NCBI GenBank assembly: GCA_015494735.1
Contig: WGAQ01000012.1
Span: 1-9,271, forward strand
Length of the DNA stretch: 9,271 nucleotides
DNA from: Caldifarciminota bacterium
GTDB lineage: Bacteria; Hydrothermota; Hydrothermia; LBFQ01; DSFT01
Reading direction: 5' to 3'
Shown here: positions 1-5,669 of the stretch, in pieces
Layout of the letters: the number at the start of each line of letters is the position of its first letter
Numbering within the stretch: position 1 is the stretch's first letter
The notes under the pieces: model-generated
Seen by the model: the letters and a program-made list of their open reading frames with translations, nothing else
What the model was told of the DNA's origin: nothing
Database searches by the model: none
Translations under genes and position numbers: made by a program

Positions 1-594
1 AGGATACACATTGAGAAATTGCTCGAGGAAGCGAAAAAAGTCCTCCATCTTCCGGAGGAAATCGTGTGCATCAATGCCGAGTGGGGCCATTCGGAAGCAT
101 GCACGAAGCGAATATACAGATACCAGTCAGACGAACTTCCCTGCATCCCACCCCTTCCACCGTATCAGGAATTCGTGTATCGGAGCATACCATTCTCGGA
201 AGATGACCTGTTCAGACACATATCCACCCTGTACGACCTTAGGGAAGAAATGGCATTCCACAGACTATTTCTGCACCTCCTGGACAACAATGGACTTCCC
301 TTCAACTACAGGAAGACAGCAGAAACCCTGGACATCCGTTTCGAAACCCTGAAGACCTTCCTCAAATATCTGGAAAGGGCTTTCCTGGTAAGGATTCTGG
401 AAGAGGGGAATGGACCGAAAGCCCGCCGCATATCCCTGATAACCGACTGGAGGCTCGTAAATTACCTTTTGAAGAAGAACCGGATGGAGCTATTCCTCGA
501 AGGCATCGGAAAAGAGTCCCTCATGAGTTATAGATTTCTTCAGTCCATATCCGGAGGAAAAGAGCCCTCCCTGAGGGAGGTGGAGGGGGGATAA
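1..594 (+). CDS. DUF4143-like winged-helix C-terminal part of a putative AAA-type ATPase (5' partial)
   Basis: The frame is open from base 1, so the true start lies outside the window; 197 residues are visible before TAA. TTG codons at 11 and 19 are not convincing starts. The stretch from about residue 75 to 150 (LREEMAFHRLFLHLLDNNG, then NYRKTAETLDI, then LKTFLKYLERAFLV) has the spacing typical of the DUF4143 helix-turn-helix found at the C-terminus of AAA_14 ATPases, which usually reads N-Y-x2-LA-x2-L-x-I-x3-T-x2-Y-x3-LE-x2-FLV. The upstream part (PPLPPYQEFVY near residue 50) loosely recalls the PLS-x-EF element of those ATPases. However, the distance from it to the winged helix is shorter than usual, and no Walker motif is visible. 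Family role: poorly characterised P-loop ATPases, often horizontally spread. It is convergent with the hydrolase gene. An unrelated winged-helix regulator remains possible. Confidence 0.45.
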   Translation, partial: RIHIEKLLEEAKKVLHLPEEIVCINAEWGHSEACTKRIYRYQSDELPCIPPLPPYQEFVYRSIPFSEDDLFRHISTLYDLREEMAFHRLFLHLLDNNGLPFNYRKTAETLDIRFETLKTFLKYLERAFLVRILEEGNGPKARRISLITDWRLVNYLLKKNRMELFLEGIGKESLMSYRFLQSISGGKEPSLREVEGG

Positions 595-603
595 CTTCCC
601 CCC
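566..603. terminator. GC-rich hairpins between convergent genes, putative bidirectional terminator
   Basis: Two consecutive palindromes are seen. CCTCCCT-G-AGGGAGG lies at 566-580. A perfect G6/C6 stem (585-590 with 598-603) has a 7-nt loop (591-597) that contains the TAA stop of the upstream gene. The stems sit exactly where a + strand and a - strand gene converge (stops at 594 and 621). There is no U-tract on either side, so a classical intrinsic terminator is not proven. Stem-loop ends without U-tracts are an alternative reading. Confidence 0.4.
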
Positions 604-620
604 AAATACGATTCCATTTC

Positions 621-2255
621 CTACTTCACGATAATCCTGCGGGCACCGGACTCCTCGACCCTGATGATATAGGTGCCCTTCCTGAGATTTTCGAGGGCGG
701 GCATGCCGTCGGTGGTTATACCTTCCAGGACCTTCCTTCCGCTCACATCGAACACCTGGAACTTCCTTCCCTGCGGAATAGCGGAGGACATGGTCTTCAC
801 ATCGGGTTTATCGGTGCTCCTCTCCACCACCATCACGGACTTGGTCAGACTCCTGTAATAACCATTCCCCCTGACGGAAACGGAGATGTTATAAACGCCC
901 TTCTGATGGGGGATACGGAAGTGGGCAACGTACTCCTCTCCTCCACCCGTGAACACCAGAGGCCACTCCTGACCGGTCTTTATATTGCGTATCACCCCTT
1001 CCACGGCATCGACCCTCTCGGGGACCCTTACGGTGAAGGTGGCCACATCGCCATAACGGTAAACCATGTGGTCGCTGGACAGGTGGGCGGGCTTTCCATC
1101 GAAAGCAATCATCATGGGAAGTCTGGAATTCCTCTGAAGGGAGAAGGTGTACTTTCCGGGTTTCACATTCTCGAATCTATAGACCTTCGCCCGCATGAAA
1201 ATGCCATCTCCCATGGGAAGGCTCTTCACCCCCATGTCCTCATAAGGAAGCGCAGTTTCCAGTCTTTCCGACTCATCGGCACCGAATACCAGAACGTAGA
1301 AATCCCCTTCGAGATTCAGAGATTCACCGGGACGGGCGAAGTAATAGGAACTTCCCACAGTCAGGAAGGGACTCCTGTCGAAGTTGCCATCCTCTTTCCT
1401 GTTAACGGTAATATTGAATACCAGACGGTCCCATACATTGTATCCCTTTGCAATCTCGTAATGGTTGTACTTCCATGCATTGCTGGCACACGGAGCGGAC
1501 ATGTTTATGGAAGTGGGCTTGTGGGCGGAGGAATAGGTCACAGCACCATCGTTTCCACCCTCGGAGCAGGAACCACCGTTGTTGCTCAGATACCACTGAC
1601 CCCAGCAGATGGCACTGAGACAGAAGTTATCATTCCAGGGCCAGGTGAAGGGGGTACCATCGAACCATGCGGAATAGGAGTAGGTGGGAACGGGATTGAG
1701 GTAGTAGAGGGGGTCCGTCACGCTCCTGAACCAGGACATATAGCCGGTCTGGAGAACATAGGTGGCATCGGATGTGAGGCCCAGTATCTCCGCAAGCCAC
1801 CAGAGCCAGGTGCTGTAAGCCAGGTCCGCAAGGGGGGAGCCCCAGTAAGGGGTGGAAAGGGTCATAACCTGCTTCACATTGGCATTTCCATAGTGATATA
1901 TTGCAGTCTCCGTATCTATACCCCCTTTACTGTGGGCGATGACCACCAGATTATTGGTCCCGAAGTATCCGGCCACGACATTCAGGAGGTTATTCAGTAT
2001 GGAACCATTGGTCCACATGCTGCCCTCAGGCTCGAGGTTGACGAATGCAGTCCTGTACCCCCAGGAGTAGGCGAGGGAATACATATTGTTATCCACATAC
2101 CACACACCGGCGCTGGATGATTTTCCGTGAACGAAGACGATAACGGGTTTCGAATCCGAAGCAGGCGGGATTTCTCCCACATAAACACTTCCAGGTCCAC
2201 CATCCCCGTATATCAAAACGGGTGCACTCTGAGATAAGATTACTGCGAGCAACAT
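621..2255 (-). CDS. Secreted alpha/beta-hydrolase (lipase/esterase type) with T9SS/FlgD-like C-terminal tail
   Basis: 544 aa from the ATG at 2255. This start is chosen because it opens a hydrophobic leader (MLLAVILSQSAPVLIYG) and has TATACT 6 nt upstream; the frame is open for 51 more codons upstream but those have no signal-peptide character. The hydrolase domain spans about residues 36-285: an oxyanion-loop HG at 43-44, nucleophile elbow IAHSKGG with Ser109, Asp236 in GGNDGAV and His265 in YNHYEI complete a plausible triad. The first Gly of the usual GxSxG is Ala, as in several lipase families. Four Cys (212, 217, 230, 256) suggest disulfides after export. Residues about 295-480 are beta-rich, probably one or two Ig-like domains. 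Residues about 495-544 (VFDVSGRKV, LRKGTYIIRVEE, RIIVK) match the FlgD-Ig/T9SS type-A sorting style of FCB-group secreted proteins. Substrate is unknown; ester or lipid is inferred from the fold. Monocistronic. Confidence 0.85.
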   Translation of the reverse strand: MLLAVILSQSAPVLIYGDGGPGSVYVGEIPPASDSKPVIVFVHGKSSSAGVWYVDNNMYSLAYSWGYRTAFVNLEPEGSMWTNGSILNNLLNVVAGYFGTNNLVVIAHSKGGIDTETAIYHYGNANVKQVMTLSTPYWGSPLADLAYSTWLWWLAEILGLTSDATYVLQTGYMSWFRSVTDPLYYLNPVPTYSYSAWFDGTPFTWPWNDNFCLSAICWGQWYLSNNGGSCSEGGNDGAVTYSSAHKPTSINMSAPCASNAWKYNHYEIAKGYNVWDRLVFNITVNRKEDGNFDRSPFLTVGSSYYFARPGESLNLEGDFYVLVFGADESERLETALPYEDMGVKSLPMGDGIFMRAKVYRFENVKPGKYTFSLQRNSRLPMMIAFDGKPAHLSSDHMVYRYGDVATFTVRVPERVDAVEGVIRNIKTGQEWPLVFTGGGEEYVAHFRIPHQKGVYNISVSVRGNGYYRSLTKSVMVVERSTDKPDVKTMSSAIPQGRKFQVFDVSGRKVLEGITTDGMPALENLRKGTYIIRVEESGARRIIVK

Positions 2256-2267
2256 TTTGAAAGTATA
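2256..2267 (-). promoter_or_regulatory. Putative leaderless promoter -10 of the hydrolase gene
   Basis: On the minus strand TATACT (2267 to 2262) is followed by 6 nt (TTCAAA) and then the ATG at 2255. No Shine-Dalgarno is present. A bacterial transcript normally starts 6-8 nt after the -10, so the mRNA would begin at or next to the ATG. No clear -35 is seen. Confidence 0.5.
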
Positions 2268-2315
2268 AACCCGCCCGAACCTACAGGGAGTAAATCTTTG
2301 AAAATAAATGACAAA

Positions 2316-2338
2316 CCGGTATGAGAATTCGATACCGG
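2316..2338. promoter_or_regulatory. Perfect 7-bp inverted repeat, candidate operator in the divergent intergenic region
   Basis: CCGGTAT (2316-2322) and ATACCGG (2332-2338) are perfect inverted copies separated by 9 nt centred on GAATTC. The element lies 60 nt upstream of the hydrolase ATG and 116 nt upstream of the first glutamate dehydrogenase ATG. The rest of the 199-nt intergenic region shows nothing else obvious apart from the two -10 elements. The size and symmetry suit a dimeric regulator; this is inference from symmetry alone. Confidence 0.4.
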
Positions 2339-2438
2339 AAATGGATAAATTCAGAGCCATGGAGCGGAACGAATGGACAGCGGAATACGTCCGGAAAATG
2401 CTTATCACATCTGAATTTCATGCAGTAATCAACCACTT

Positions 2439-2454
2439 TAAAATTTTCCCCGCC
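2439..2454 (+). promoter_or_regulatory. Putative -10 (TAAAATT) of the first glutamate dehydrogenase gene
   Basis: TAAAATT at 2439-2445, in the context CTTTAAAATTTT, lies 9 nt before the ATG at 2455. The intervening bases TTCCCCGCC contain no Shine-Dalgarno. The expected transcript would have a leader of only a few nucleotides. The same layout precedes the second dehydrogenase gene, so the core promoter was duplicated with it. Confidence 0.5.
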
Positions 2455-3732
2455 ATGAAAAAGCAGAATCCGAGAGAGGTGGCCCTTCAGCAATTCAACA
2501 GGGCTGCCGAAATCATGGAACTGGAGCCATGGATAAGGAACGTACTCAGTTATCCCGAAAGGGTGGTTAAAGTTCACGTACCGGTTAAGATGGACAGCGG
2601 GGAGGTAAGGGTATTCGAGGGGTACAGATGCCAGTACAACTCGGCCCTCGGACCATACAAGGGGGGCATAAGGTATTCCCCAGATGTGGATGAGGACGAG
2701 GTGGTCGCCCTCGCCCAGTGGATGACATTCAAATGCGCCCTGGTGGATGTCCCATTCGGCGGGGCCAAGGGCGGCGTGAAGGTGGACCCCAGAAAATTGT
2801 CCAAAGGTGAACTGGAGAGGCTCACCAGAAGGTACACCTATGAAATCGTCCCGGTAATAGGACCCTCCATAGACATCCCCGCTCCGGACGTCTATACAAA
2901 CGACGAAATCATGTCCTGGATTATGGACACGTACAGCATCTTCAAGGGTTATAACGAGCCCGCCATCGTAACGGGAAAGCCCATATACATAGGCGGCTCC
3001 AAGGGGAGGAAAGAGGCAACGGGCAGAGGCGTGGCAATCTCCACCAGAGAAGTCCTCAAACTATACGGCGAGGACATAAAAGGCAAAACCATCGCCATCC
3101 AGGGATTCGGAAATGTGGGAAGCCATGCCGCCCTCATACTCCACGAAATGGGGGCCAGAATCGTGGCCGTGAGCGACGTGGAGGGGGGCATATACAATCC
3201 GGATGGTCTGGATATCCCTGCCCTCATGGAGTACGTGTATGGGGACTCCCCCACCCCCAGGAGGAGCGTCAAGGGATTCAAAAGAGCCCGGAGCATAACC
3301 AATGAGGAGTTATTACTCCTAAATGTGGACGTCCTCATACCGGCTGCCATCGAGAACCAGATTACAGAGGAGAATGCGGATAAAATCAGGGCAAGGTACA
3401 TCGTGGAAGGGGCCAACGGTCCCACTACCTTCGAAGCAGACGAAATCCTCTTCAAAAGAGGCATAGTGGTCGTGCCGGATATCCTGGCCAACTCCGGAGG
3501 TGTCATAGTATCCTATCTCGAATGGGTGCAGGACAGAATGGGATATTACTGGGAAGAAGAAGAGGTAAACGAAAAACTCGAAAAGAAACTGGTGAAGGTC
3601 ATCCAGGAGGTCTTCGACACCATACGGAAGTACAGGGAGAAGGGGAAGGAGATAGACTGGAGAACGGCGGCTTATATCCTGTCCATAGAACGCATAGCAA
3701 AGGTGTACAGAAAGAGAGGTCTGTTCCCGTAA
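2455..3732 (+). CDS. gdhA: Glutamate dehydrogenase, GLFV family, first tandem copy
   Basis: 425 aa, the normal size for hexameric bacterial/archaeal enzymes. It catalyses reversible oxidative deamination of glutamate to 2-oxoglutarate and ammonium, in the cytoplasm. The start at 2455 is chosen over the ATG at 2308 because it aligns with the start of the neighbouring paralog and follows its promoter element. Visible residues: substrate Lys69 in PYKGGIR, Lys93 in MTFKCAL, catalytic Lys105 in VPFGGAKGG (fits the GLFV signature), and Asp145 in IPAPDV. The Rossmann motif GFGNVG is at 217-222, and strand 2 ends VAVSDVEGG, with Glu243 after Asp241. An acidic residue here tends to disfavour the NADP 2'-phosphate, so NAD preference is inferred. 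All key residues are intact, so it is probably active. It shares near-identical DNA blocks with the next gene (see findings). Confidence 0.95.
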   Translation: MKKQNPREVALQQFNRAAEIMELEPWIRNVLSYPERVVKVHVPVKMDSGEVRVFEGYRCQYNSALGPYKGGIRYSPDVDEDEVVALAQWMTFKCALVDVPFGGAKGGVKVDPRKLSKGELERLTRRYTYEIVPVIGPSIDIPAPDVYTNDEIMSWIMDTYSIFKGYNEPAIVTGKPIYIGGSKGRKEATGRGVAISTREVLKLYGEDIKGKTIAIQGFGNVGSHAALILHEMGARIVAVSDVEGGIYNPDGLDIPALMEYVYGDSPTPRRSVKGFKRARSITNEELLLLNVDVLIPAAIENQITEENADKIRARYIVEGANGPTTFEADEILFKRGIVVVPDILANSGGVIVSYLEWVQDRMGYYWEEEEVNEKLEKKLVKVIQEVFDTIRKYREKGKEIDWRTAAYILSIERIAKVYRKRGLFP

Positions 3733-3746
3733 AGGGGGAGGAAAAG

Positions 3747-3780
3747 CCGGAGGGAAAAACTCCGGTGAAGTTCCATTTTT
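3747..3780 (+). terminator. Putative intrinsic terminator after the first dehydrogenase gene
   Basis: CCGGAG (3747-3752) pairs with CTCCGG (3760-3765) around a GGAAAAA loop, extendable by one G-U pair at 3746/3766. A run of five T follows at 3776-3780, 10 nt after the stem, which is farther than in strong terminators. It lies 14 nt after the stop and before the separate promoter of the second copy, consistent with the two genes being separate transcripts. Confidence 0.45.
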
Positions 3781-3902
3781 ACGAAATACACGGAGGGGAG
3801 AAAACCGTCCAATTGTAAGTAAAAGTGGCACAGGAACTTAAATCGTAAGAAATTCCACCTTCATCCCGAATCTAAAAGGGTTATCCTCCGCCTCAACCCC
3901 TT

Positions 3903-3918
3903 TAAAATTGTTTCTGCC
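3903..3918 (+). promoter_or_regulatory. Putative -10 (TAAAATT) of the second glutamate dehydrogenase gene
   Basis: TAAAATT at 3903-3909 lies 9 nt before the ATG at 3919, the same spacing as at the first copy. The TTTAAAATT core and the GCCATGAA around the start are shared, while the intervening bases differ. No Shine-Dalgarno is present. Confidence 0.5.
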
Positions 3919-5202
3919 ATGAAGCAACATAATCCGAGAGAAATAGCGCTACGACAGTTCAGCAGGGCTGCCGAAATCATGGAACTGGAGGACTGGATAA
4001 AGAACATCCTCAGTTATCCCGAAAGGACGGTAAAGGTGCACATACCCGTTAAGATGGACAGCGGGGAGGTTCAGGTCTTCGTTGGATATCGATGTCAGTA
4101 CAACGCCGCCCTCGGACCATACAAGGGGGGCATAAGGTATTCCCCAGATGTGGATGAGGATGAGGTGGTCGCCCTCGCCCAGTGGATGACATTCAAATGC
4201 GCCCTGGTGGATGTCCCATTCGGCGGGGCCAAGGGCGGTGTGAAGGTGGACCCGAAAAAACTGTCCAGGGCCGAACTGGAAAGACTGACGAGGCGCTTCA
4301 CCTATGAAATCGTCCCGGTAATAGGGCCCTCCATAGACATTCCCGCTCCAGACGTCTACACAAATGACGAAATCATGTCCTGGATTATGGACACCTATAG
4401 TATTATTAAAGGGTACAACGAGCCGGCAGTGGTCACCGGAAAACCCACATACATAGGCGGCTCCAAGGGGAGGAAAGAGGCAACGGGCAGAGGCGTGGCA
4501 ATCTCCACCAGAGAAGTCCTCAAACTATACGGCGAGGATATAAAAGGCAAAACCATCGCCATCCAGGGATTCGGAAATGTGGCCGTATTCGCCGGATTGA
4601 TTCTTCAGGATATGGGAGCGAAGATAGTCGCCGTGAGCGATTCGAAGGGCGGAATCTACAGCCCGGAGGGGCTCGATATAAGGGATGTCGTGAAGCACGT
4701 GTACGGCGATGAGGAGGTGAATGGAAAGAAGAAGAGCGTCATCTCCTATCCCGGAGGAAAGCAGATAAGCAACGAAGAGCTCCTGCTTCTGGATGTGGAT
4801 GTCCTCATACCCAGCGCCATCGAGAACCAGATTACGGAGGAGAATGCGGATAAAATCAGGGCAAGGTACATCGTGGAAGGGGCCAACGGTCCCACCACCT
4901 TCGAAGCAGACGAAATCCTCTTCAAAAGAGGTATAGTGGTCGTGCCGGATATCCTGGCCAACTCCGGAGGCGTCATAGTCTCCTATCTCGAATGGGTGCA
5001 GGACAGAATGGGCTATTACTGGGAAGAAGAAGAGGTAAACGAAAAACTCGAAAAGAAACTGGTGAAGGCCATAAACGAAGTCTTTCATACCCTGAATCTC
5101 TACAGGGAGAAGGGGAAAGAGATAGACTGGAGAACGGCGGCTTATATCCTGTCCATAGAACGCATAGCAAAGGTGTACAGAAAGAGAGGTCTCTTCCCCT
5201 GA
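3919..5202 (+). CDS. gdhA: Glutamate dehydrogenase, GLFV family, second tandem copy
   Basis: 427 aa, same reaction and fold as the preceding gene. All catalytic residues are kept at the same numbers: Lys69, Lys93, Lys105 in VPFGGAKGG and Asp145 in IPAPDV. It differs mostly in the N-terminal 60 residues, around residues 113-127, and in residues about 222-300 of the coenzyme domain. There GFGNVG is replaced by GFGNVA (Ala222) and the end of strand 2 reads VAVSDSKGG (Ser242, Lys243), the wording familiar from Thermotoga and Pyrococcus-type enzymes. The positive Lys243, where copy 1 has Glu, suggests better acceptance of NADP; this is inference. The C-terminal 50 residues are almost the same as copy 1. 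The pair could be isoenzymes or subunits of a mixed hexamer; in Thermus thermophilus tandem GdhA/GdhB form a hetero-complex with one regulatory subunit, but here neither copy looks degenerate. Confidence 0.95.
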   Translation: MKQHNPREIALRQFSRAAEIMELEDWIKNILSYPERTVKVHIPVKMDSGEVQVFVGYRCQYNAALGPYKGGIRYSPDVDEDEVVALAQWMTFKCALVDVPFGGAKGGVKVDPKKLSRAELERLTRRFTYEIVPVIGPSIDIPAPDVYTNDEIMSWIMDTYSIIKGYNEPAVVTGKPTYIGGSKGRKEATGRGVAISTREVLKLYGEDIKGKTIAIQGFGNVAVFAGLILQDMGAKIVAVSDSKGGIYSPEGLDIRDVVKHVYGDEEVNGKKKSVISYPGGKQISNEELLLLDVDVLIPSAIENQITEENADKIRARYIVEGANGPTTFEADEILFKRGIVVVPDILANSGGVIVSYLEWVQDRMGYYWEEEEVNEKLEKKLVKAINEVFHTLNLYREKGKEIDWRTAAYILSIERIAKVYRKRGLFP

Positions 5203-5208
5203 TGCATA

Positions 5209-5227
5209 CGGGCGGCTTCGCCGCCCG
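5209..5227 (+). terminator. Strong 7-bp GC hairpin after the second dehydrogenase gene
   Basis: CGGGCGG (5209-5215) and CCGCCCG (5221-5227) form a perfect stem around CTTCG, 6 nt after the TGA stop. There is no T-run (CAACCCC follows). It could act as a terminator without U-tract or protect the mRNA 3' end. It separates the dehydrogenase transcript from the promoter at 5252. Confidence 0.5.
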
Positions 5228-5251
5228 CAACCCCTTCATACACAGTCCCAT

Positions 5252-5269
5252 TAAAATTTTCACCATCCA
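5252..5269 (+). promoter_or_regulatory. Putative -10 (TAAAATT) of the thioesterase gene
   Basis: TAAAATT at 5252-5258 lies 11 nt before the ATG at 5270. The intervening TTCACCATCCA has no Shine-Dalgarno. This gives the longest predicted leader of the set, about 4-5 nt. Confidence 0.45.
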
Positions 5270-5659
5270 ATGGAAGTGAAACTGGAAGTAAGATACGCGG
5301 ACCTGGATACCCTGGGGCATGTGAATAACGCCGTGTATCTAACATACTTCGAGCAGGCGAGGGTTCACCTCCTGAACGAGTATTACAGGAAGACCAGGGG
5401 AGATTTCGATTTCGTCATCGCCCATGCGGAGGTGGATTATCTGCATCCCATATTCATGGAGGAGATAACCGTAAGGGTATGGGTGAGCAGAATCGGGAAT
5501 ACCAGCTTCACCCTGTCCTACGAAATATACAATCAAAAGGGCATCCTCTGCGCAAAGGGGCATACCGTCCAGGTGGTTTACGATGCCCGGAAGGGGACCA
5601 AGAAGGCCATCCCGGATGACTTCCGGGAATATCTGAAGAGATACCTGCGGAAGGAGTAA
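5270..5659 (+). CDS. Acyl-CoA thioesterase, hotdog fold, YbgC/4HBT-like
   Basis: 129 aa, the usual size of single-hotdog thioesterases (about 125-145). The N-terminal signature RYADLDTLGHVNNAVYLTYF matches the family pattern in which the second Asp (Asp13) is the catalytic residue and GHVNN opens the long central helix; EQAR follows on that helix. The middle block (residues about 55-110) alternates as expected for the wrapping beta-sheet, with VDYLHPIFMEEITV typical of the family. The enzyme would hydrolyse a fatty-acyl or aromatic-acyl CoA in the cytoplasm; the acyl group cannot be told from sequence. The ATG at 5270 is the only start that keeps the whole first strand and follows the promoter element. 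The stop lies 10 nt before the permease start, so the genes are probably co-transcribed. A link to tol-pal or lipid functions is known for YbgC itself, but no tol genes are visible here. Confidence 0.85.
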   Translation: MEVKLEVRYADLDTLGHVNNAVYLTYFEQARVHLLNEYYRKTRGDFDFVIAHAEVDYLHPIFMEEITVRVWVSRIGNTSFTLSYEIYNQKGILCAKGHTVQVVYDARKGTKKAIPDDFREYLKRYLRKE

Positions 5660-5669
5660 AATTTTCCAG
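5657..5669 (+). promoter_or_regulatory. Putative internal -10 (TAAAATT) overlapping the thioesterase stop codon
   Basis: TAAAATT at 5657-5663 starts with the TAA stop (5657-5659) of the thioesterase and ends 6 nt before the permease ATG at 5670. That spacing would put the transcript start at the ATG itself. AAGGAG at 5651-5656 is Shine-Dalgarno-like but 13 nt from the ATG, farther than usual. The permease could therefore be read both from the upstream transcript and from a leaderless one. Confidence 0.4.

Larger units (their letters stand above)
2437..5202 (+). repeat. Tandem gene duplication with homogenised blocks (copy 1 from 2437, copy 2 from 3901)
   Basis: The duplicated unit starts with the promoter element and runs to the ends of both dehydrogenase genes. 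Offset is 1464 nt in the first part and 1470 nt after a two-codon insertion in copy 2. Near-identical blocks (copy 1 / copy 2): 2644-2789 / 4108-4253 (2 mismatches in 146 nt); 2986-3119 / 4450-4583 (1 in 134); 3346-3597 / 4816-5067 (6 in 252, before a Val/Ala change, all synonymous); 3631-3722 / 5101-5192 (1 in 92). Between them similarity falls sharply, to about 63 percent over the first 102 nt after 3119. Confidence 0.9.

Noticed and set aside
906..2120. Long open frame (404 codons) on the + strand opposite the hydrolase gene
   Set aside because: Its Gly/Val/His-rich translation shows no domain, while the opposite strand encodes a full catalytic triad, leader and sorting-type tail over the same DNA. 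It is an antisense shadow of biased codon use.
2256..2408. N-terminal extension of the hydrolase to an ATG at 2408
   Set aside because: It would bury the hydrophobic leader 50 residues inside the protein and overlaps the divergent promoter region.
2308..2454. N-terminal extension of the first dehydrogenase to an ATG at 2308
   Set aside because: The paralog starts at the residue matching 2455, the promoter element lies inside the extension, and the extra 49 residues have no family counterpart.
2437..2457. TTTAAAA boxes as archaeal TATA boxes
   Set aside because: They end only 6-11 nt before the ATG, whereas an archaeal TATA box lies about 25 nt before the transcription start. The sorting-tail and DUF5916 outer-membrane proteins point to a diderm bacterium.
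3319..3831. Antisense open frames inside both dehydrogenase genes (also 4525-5088, 2949-3506)
   Set aside because: They occur at equivalent positions in both copies only because the DNA is shared; no start signals or domains are seen.
3825..3843. TGGCAC between the dehydrogenase genes, resembling the -24 part of a sigma-54 promoter
   Set aside because: The GC expected at -12, ten bases after the GG, is absent (TA instead), and the site is far from the start codon.
3834..3857. Imperfect hairpin GGAACTTA with TAAGAAATTCC upstream of the second dehydrogenase
   Set aside because: The stem is weak and bulged, and there is no link to a start or a stop.
2455..5202. Tandem dehydrogenases as an assembly artefact
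   Set aside because: The two copies differ at both ends, in the central island and in length by two codons, and are separated by a unique spacer, so both are real; only the near-identical blocks deserve read-level checking.
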